DNA of 23,171 nucleotides from a virus, in the IMG/VR virus record IMGVR_UViG_3300020438_003876, positions 1-23,171 of that record. One strand, 5' to 3'. This document shows, in pieces, positions 20,180-23,171 of this stretch (position 1 is its first letter; each line of letters opens with the position of its first letter). Both the position numbers and the translations under genes were made by a program. The notes below the pieces were generated by a model, which made no database searches, was not told where the DNA came from, and saw nothing but the letters and a program-made list of their open reading frames with translations.

Positions 20180-21169
20180 ATGGATAAAGATAAACTTTTA
20201 GAAGATGCAATGAGCCAAATTGAGAAGCAGTTTGGTGCTGGTAGCCTCATGAGACTAGGCGATGCCGCAACAATGCAAGTAGAAACAGTCTCAACAGGCT
20301 CAATCGCACTTGACCTTGCACTAGGTGTTGGTGGATTACCAAAGGGAAGAGTCACTGAAATCTTTGGGCCAGAGTCCTCTGGCAAAACCACTCTTGCTCT
20401 GCATGTAGTGGCGGAAGCACAAAAACTAGGGGGCAGATGCGCATTTATTGATGCAGAGCACGCCCTTGACCCAATCTACGCAAAAGCAATTGGGTGTAAT
20501 GTTGACGAGTTGCTAGTATCTCAACCAGATACTGGCGAGCAAGCCTTAACAATTACAAATAAACTTATTGAATCAGGTGCAATAGACGTTATTGTCGTGG
20601 ACTCAGTTGCGGCCCTAACTCCTGCCAAAGAAATTCAAGGGGAAATGGGCGACAGTTTCGTAGGTCTACATGCACGCTTGATGTCCCAAGCGATGCGCAA
20701 AATTGTCGCAAATCTGAACAACTCTAAAACAATCTTAATCATGATTAACCAGTTGAGAGAAAAAATTGGAGTTATGTTTGGATCACCGGAGATCACAACA
20801 GGCGGGAAAGCCCTGAAGTTCTATGCTTCCGTGCGTCTAGACATTCGACGAATTGAAACACTCAAGGCAGACGGTGAGGCATCAGGAAACAAGACACGAG
20901 TTAAGGTTGTCAAGAATAAGGTTGCTCCTCCATTCAGGCAGGCAGAGTTTGAAATCACCTATGGTGAAGGAATTAGTCGAACCGGTGATATTGTTGATAT
21001 TGCCGCTGAAATCGGAATCATTGACAAGAAGGGTGCATGGTACGCATACCAAGGTGAAAACATTGGACAAGGTAGAGCGAATACCAAGATCTTCTTAGAT
21101 GAAAATCCTGAGATCCGTGAGACAATTGCGGACACAATTTATGCAAATATCCTGACTGACCAAAAATAG
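20180..21169 (+). CDS. recA: RecA recombinase, bacterial type
   Basis: A 329-residue, nearly full-length bacterial RecA that polymerises on single-stranded DNA and drives strand exchange. Visible motifs are Walker A GPESSGKT (63-70), [22 protein letters not shown], the L1/L2 regions around [20 protein letters not shown] and [19 protein letters not shown], and [13 protein letters not shown]. It ends at [10 protein letters not shown], without the long acidic C-terminal tail common in cellular RecA, and that loss tends to ease DNA loading. It looks captured from a bacterial host rather than being a UvsX-type phage recombinase. It complements the Rad52-like system on the other strand. Confidence 0.97.
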   Translation: MDKDKLLEDAMSQIEKQFGAGSLMRLGDAATMQVETVSTGSIALDLALGVGGLPKGRVTEIFGPESSGKTTLALHVVAEAQKLGGRCAFIDAEHALDPIYAKAIGCNVDELLVSQPDTGEQALTITNKLIESGAIDVIVVDSVAALTPAKEIQGEMGDSFVGLHARLMSQAMRKIVANLNNSKTILIMINQLREKIGVMFGSPEITTGGKALKFYASVRLDIRRIETLKADGEASGNKTRVKVVKNKVAPPFRQAEFEITYGEGISRTGDIVDIAAEIGIIDKKGAWYAYQGENIGQGRANTKIFLDENPEIRETIADTIYANILTDQK

Positions 21170-21173
21170 TTGT

Positions 21174-21202
21174 TTGACATTTGTAATAACCTGTGCTAAA
21201 GT
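21174..21202 (+). promoter_or_regulatory. Rightward promoter TTGACA-17-TAAAGT
   Basis: TTGACA (21174-21179) and TAAAGT (21197-21202) are 17 bp apart, just after the recA stop. The resulting leader contains the AGGAGG of the next gene, so this is a leadered transcript, unlike recA. Confidence 0.75.
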
Positions 21203-21234
21203 GGTTAGTAAACCAATTAATACAGGAGGCCGTA

Positions 21235-21600
21235 ATGGCTAAACTTACAAATAGGAAAAAGGCAACCACTGTCAAACCATATAATTGGTTGCCTGAAGAT
21301 AAACGACCTAAGGAACTAGACGAACTCAAACTAGAGGGATTTAGATTCCCCCTAGAAAAAAACAGAGTCTTTAAAGTCAACACACGACTTAAGTCAAACT
21401 CAAGAGGTTGGTGGAAAGTAATAAGCATTATGGAATGGCCCGACGGACACATTGACGTCAACGCTCACTGGTCCACGTCACGCCACTACTCTGAGAAAGC
21501 ACATTCGATGTTTAGGGCATGCACCCCAGACCAGATCAAAACAATCACCAAAGATGTTGTTGCTGGCAAGGGGCACTTCCCTAAAAGAGTTACGAAGTAA
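21235..21600 (+). CDS. Small basic protein, unknown function
   Basis: A 121-residue, Lys/Arg-rich protein: KLTNRKKATTVKPYNWLPED, then FPLEKNRVFKVNTRLKSNSR, GWWKVISIMEWPDGHIDVNA and HWSTSRHYSEKAHSMFRACT. The Trp-rich middle suggests a compact beta domain. The ATG at 21235 has AGGAGG five bases upstream and is preferred over an upstream in-frame start at 21193. It forms a single-gene unit between its own promoter and a strong terminator, a pattern often seen for highly expressed regulators or DNA-binding proteins. Confidence 0.8.
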   Translation: MAKLTNRKKATTVKPYNWLPEDKRPKELDELKLEGFRFPLEKNRVFKVNTRLKSNSRGWWKVISIMEWPDGHIDVNAHWSTSRHYSEKAHSMFRACTPDQIKTITKDVVAGKGHFPKRVTK

Positions 21601-21603
21601 TAC

Positions 21604-21646
21604 AAAAATCCCCCGCCCAGTTGTAACATTGGACGAGGGATTTTTT
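21604..21646. terminator. Bidirectional intrinsic terminator
   Basis: The stem arms at 21609-21619 and 21630-21641 have nine pairs and two mismatches around an 8-10-base loop. They are flanked by AAAAA on the left and TTTTTT on the right, so the structure can stop transcripts from both sides. It follows the stop of the small basic gene by a few bases. Confidence 0.85.
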
Positions 21647-21712
21647 CTTTAGTTAGTGAGAAGGTAAACAAAAGAATTAAAAACCCTTAACCCTAACTTG
21701 AATTTATTATAA

Positions 21713-21745
21713 GGCCATTACCAAGGGTAAATCAAGTAATGGTCC
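21713..21745 (-). terminator. Possible leftward terminator hairpin after the holin-like genes
   Basis: GGCCATTAC (21713-21721) pairs with GTAATGGTCC (21736-21745) with one bulged base. On the minus strand an A/T-rich stretch (TTATAATAAATT) follows. It sits just beyond the stop of the first holin-like gene at 21753, facing the terminator at 21604-21646. It is weaker than that one. Confidence 0.4.
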
Positions 21746-21752
21746 TATATCA

Positions 21753-21959
21753 TCAGATAACTGATGCTGAGTTTTTATCGCCAACTTTTGTTGCAACCAA
21801 TGACTTAGCAACTGAGAATGCGGCAGCCACAGCAGCGGTAGCAGCACCCTTAGCAGAACTAAGGTCGGTTACGACGAACATTGCAAAGAACGTCTGCACA
21901 AAAGTCATAGCAGATCGCTCGGCGGCCTGCTTGATAATATCCAAATTAATCTCTGGCAT
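21753..21959 (-). CDS. Holin-like small membrane protein (r1t-like type)
   Basis: A 68-residue protein: a short amphipathic start (INLDIIKQAAERSAMTFVQT), a hydrophobic helix (FFAMFVVTDL), then an Ala-rich helix (GAATAAVAAAFSVAKSLVAT) and a short polar tail. The order matches small holins of actinophages, in which a KRA-x-TFAQ-like helix precedes an Ala-rich helix. Holins permeabilise the membrane to release endolysin. AAGGAG lies nine bases before the ATG. A plus-strand frame covering the same bases is rejected. Two further small membrane genes lie just upstream, but no endolysin is seen in the window. Confidence 0.7.
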   Translation of the reverse strand: MPEINLDIIKQAAERSAMTFVQTFFAMFVVTDLSSAKGAATAAVAAAFSVAKSLVATKVGDKNSASVI

Positions 21960-21987
21960 ATAACTTTTCTCCTTGTTAGGGAATAAT

Positions 21988-22005
21988 GTGAGAGGTTTCC
22001 CTCAC
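21988..22005. promoter_or_regulatory. Short inverted repeat in the leader of the holin-like gene
   Basis: GTGAG-A-GG and CC-CTCAC form a seven-pair hairpin with one bulged base and a three-base loop, about 30 bases upstream of the ATG at 21959. On the minus strand a TAGAAT (22012-22017) lies just upstream without a clear -35, so this may be an operator or a 5' leader structure. Confidence 0.4.
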
Positions 22006-22074
22006 CCATTTATTCTACAGCACCTCAATATGCAATATCTAGTAACGTTTAGATAAAAGTTTACCTAAGATTTA

Positions 22075-22332
22075 CTAATTTGTGATATCAGATTTTGGAG
22101 CATTAAATGCACTGTCGATCTCAGATTTAGTCAAAACACCGTCGTCAGCATAAGCGGCAGCCAACTTCTGAACAACAGCAGCCGTGGAAGTAACGCCCGC
22201 AAGGAACGCTGCTTTCCATGGATCAATGCCACCAATCAAACTTGAACCACCAATGATTGCCATTGCGTTCATGCAGAACACAGCGCCAATACGCCCAATC
22301 GTGTTCCAGATCATCTCATTCGTTGCTTTCAT
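22075..22332 (-). CDS. Holin-like membrane protein
   Basis: An 85-residue protein with two hydrophobic segments (VFCMNAMAIIGGSSLIGG and AAFLAGVTSTAAVVQKLA), then a soluble tail AAYADDGVLTKSEIDSAFNA with an EF-hand-like look that I associate with phage holin or holin-neighbour proteins. The ATG at 22332 is chosen because a GAGAG lies just upstream; ATGs at 22344 and 22347 are alternatives. It overlaps the end of the next gene upstream by 17 bp. As a second holin-like protein it could be a holin, an antiholin or another lysis factor. Confidence 0.72.
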   Translation of the reverse strand: MKATNEMIWNTIGRIGAVFCMNAMAIIGGSSLIGGIDPWKAAFLAGVTSTAAVVQKLAAAYADDGVLTKSEIDSAFNAPKSDITN

Positions 22333-22549
22333 CTTCTCTCTCATCATCTATATAGTCTAATATTGTTCCAATCAAGTGTAGTGCAAGACCAGCAAAAGAT
22401 ATATATATTCCCTGCCTTAAAGTCGTTGAACTCAAAGTGATTAAAACCAAACCAGTTCCCGCTAAAGTCCACCCAAGGTAAGCGAATTCTCTGAATACCC
22501 TGCGTAAACCACCAATGGTCATTTTTCCTATACTTTTTACTTTATTCAC
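22316..22549 (-). CDS. Small membrane protein of the lysis cluster
   Basis: A 77-residue protein with a basic N-terminus (MNKVKSIGKMTIGGLRRVFR), two membrane helices (LGWTLAGTGLVLITLSS and GIYISFAGLALHLIGTIL) and an acidic tail (DDEREDESNE). It starts at GTG 22549 with a strong AAGGAGG five bases upstream. The location between the acidic protein and two holin-like genes suggests a role in lysis. No specific family is recognised. Confidence 0.72.
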   Translation of the reverse strand: MNKVKSIGKMTIGGLRRVFREFAYLGWTLAGTGLVLITLSSTTLRQGIYISFAGLALHLIGTILDYIDDEREDESNE

Positions 22550-22558
22550 GGCACCTCC

Positions 22559-23171
22559 TTACTTACCTCGTTGTGCGCTTGCCTTAGCGCTTGCTTTTGC
22601 TTTCGCTCTTCTTGATCCTCCACCGGAAGACCCTCCTCCACCGGAAGATCCTCCACCGCCTCCACCGCCAGATGATTTCGGTCCAGCACTGGCGCTTGCC
22701 GCAGCAGCAACGCTTACTGCCGCACTAGCAGCAACAACAGTACGACGGGTTTCCGTATCAACTGCGGAACCTTCAGCAACATATTCATTAAACGCTTCAT
22801 CATCAAAGATATCTACCTCTTCTTCGAACTCTGCCTTAACGTCATCGTCTGCTTCGTTAACCGCTTGAACAAGCACTTGAACGGCGGCTCCGCCTTCATT
22901 AACTATCTGCTCAAACACTTCTTCGTTTTCTAGCACTTCTGTAATTTCTTCCACGGTTACCTCACCGTCTACAATGTCAAGAAAGTCCTCAGCGAATTCC
23001 TCATCAATTTCGTCTAACTCTGTAATGACTTTTTCTTCGGCCACGTCAATTTCAGAAAGGTTTACGTCTTCAATGTCAATACCAAGATCGTTAAACTCTA
23101 GAGCAAGTTCTTGATCTTCTTCCTCAATCTCAAACTCTTCAAAGAACTCTTCCACTGAAAGTTCCTCCCCG
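22559..23171 (-). CDS. Acidic protein with Gly-rich linker and basic Ala/Lys tail, N-terminus cut by right edge
   Basis: The frame remains open at the right edge, upstream of a GTG at 23155, so this is the C-terminal part of a longer protein. About 120 residues are Glu/Asp-rich helices (EVTVEEITEVLENEEVFEQI, then DDDVKAEFEEEVDIFDD). Next come an Ala-rich hydrophobic helix (VVAASAAVSVAAAASASAGP), a Gly/Ser stretch of about 25 residues encoded by 18-bp repeats, and a basic tail (RRAKAKASAKASAQRGK). It ends nine bases before the GTG of the lysis-cluster gene. A virion surface or tail protein is possible by composition and position only. Confidence 0.7.
   Translation of the reverse strand, partial: GEELSVEEFFEEFEIEEEDQELALEFNDLGIDIEDVNLSEIDVAEEKVITELDEIDEEFAEDFLDIVDGEVTVEEITEVLENEEVFEQIVNEGGAAVQVLVQAVNEADDDVKAEFEEEVDIFDDEAFNEYVAEGSAVDTETRRTVVAASAAVSVAAAASASAGPKSSGGGGGGGSSGGGGSSGGGSRRAKAKASAKASAQRGK

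Noticed and set aside
21739-21963. Plus-strand open frame of 74 codons over the holin-like gene
   Set aside because: The minus-strand frame has a Shine-Dalgarno, holin-like architecture and fits the neighbouring membrane genes; the plus frame has none of these.

Overview
The window looks like a stretch of a double-stranded DNA, HK97-type tailed phage that infects an actinobacterium. Terminase, portal, MuF-like protein and prohead protease identify the phage. A phage-encoded WhiB-family regulator points to an actinobacterial host, because this Fe-S family is essentially confined to Actinobacteria and their phages. Many genes appear to be transcribed without a 5' leader, which fits that host group. 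The AT-leaning composition and the mix of auxiliary genes (ferredoxin, A-type Fe-S carrier, MazG-like, PhyH, NodB-like) suggest an aquatic, possibly uncultured host; this last point is inference.

Layout. Positions 1-4619 (minus) hold a head-assembly block read as small membrane protein, portal, MuF-like protein, prohead protease, acidic low-complexity protein, then the left edge. Positions 4662-6592 (plus) hold large terminase, a single-cluster ferredoxin and an IscA/HesB-type protein. Positions 6589-16865 (minus) form a long, tightly packed leftward block. From its upstream end it reads WhiB, an acidic protein, a recombination set (unknown protein, Rad52-like annealing protein, Cas4/RecB-like Fe-S nuclease), a coiled-coil protein, a GT-B glycosyltransferase, HNH, PhyH dioxygenase, HNH, a coiled-coil protein, a ParB-like / PAPS-reductase-like / ParB-like triad, a MazG-like pyrophosphohydrolase, a DUF932 protein and a zinc-finger protein. 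Positions 16866-17426 form the only long stretch without an intact gene. It carries two divergent promoters, a possible decayed gene or small RNA, and a large hairpin. Positions 17427-19777 (plus) form a compact cassette of NodS-like methyltransferase, NodB-like deacetylase, a second PhyH dioxygenase and a GT2 glycosyltransferase. Positions 19767-20123 (minus) encode a Cys-rich protein divergent from a full bacterial-type recA (20180-21169, plus). A small plus-strand gene, a terminator and then three small minus-strand membrane proteins (holin-like) follow. The right edge cuts an acidic, Gly-rich protein.

Regulation is unusually readable. The promoters follow one grammar, TTGnnn - 17 bp - TAnnnT. 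In at least six cases the -10 box ends 6-7 nt before the ATG with no useful Shine-Dalgarno, which predicts leaderless mRNAs (starts at 4619, 8603, 10936, 17427, 20123, 20180). Two further genes (5988, 6810) have the -10 box at that distance without a clear -35 box. This also settles several start codons.

Functional reading: head assembly and packaging on the left, homologous recombination and repair (Rad52-like, Fe-S nuclease, RecA), Fe-S supply possibly for WhiB and the nuclease, nucleotide-pool control (MazG-like), a probable sulfur- or nucleotide-chemistry module (ParB-PAPSR-ParB), and a glycan or small-molecule modification cassette. The most interesting points are the promoter grammar, the triad with its own promoters, the NodS/NodB/PhyH/GT2 cassette, the unexplained 16.97-17.39 kb transcript region, and the portal/MuF junction, where the coding frame continues without a start codon and a -1 slip on a C-run would join the two proteins.
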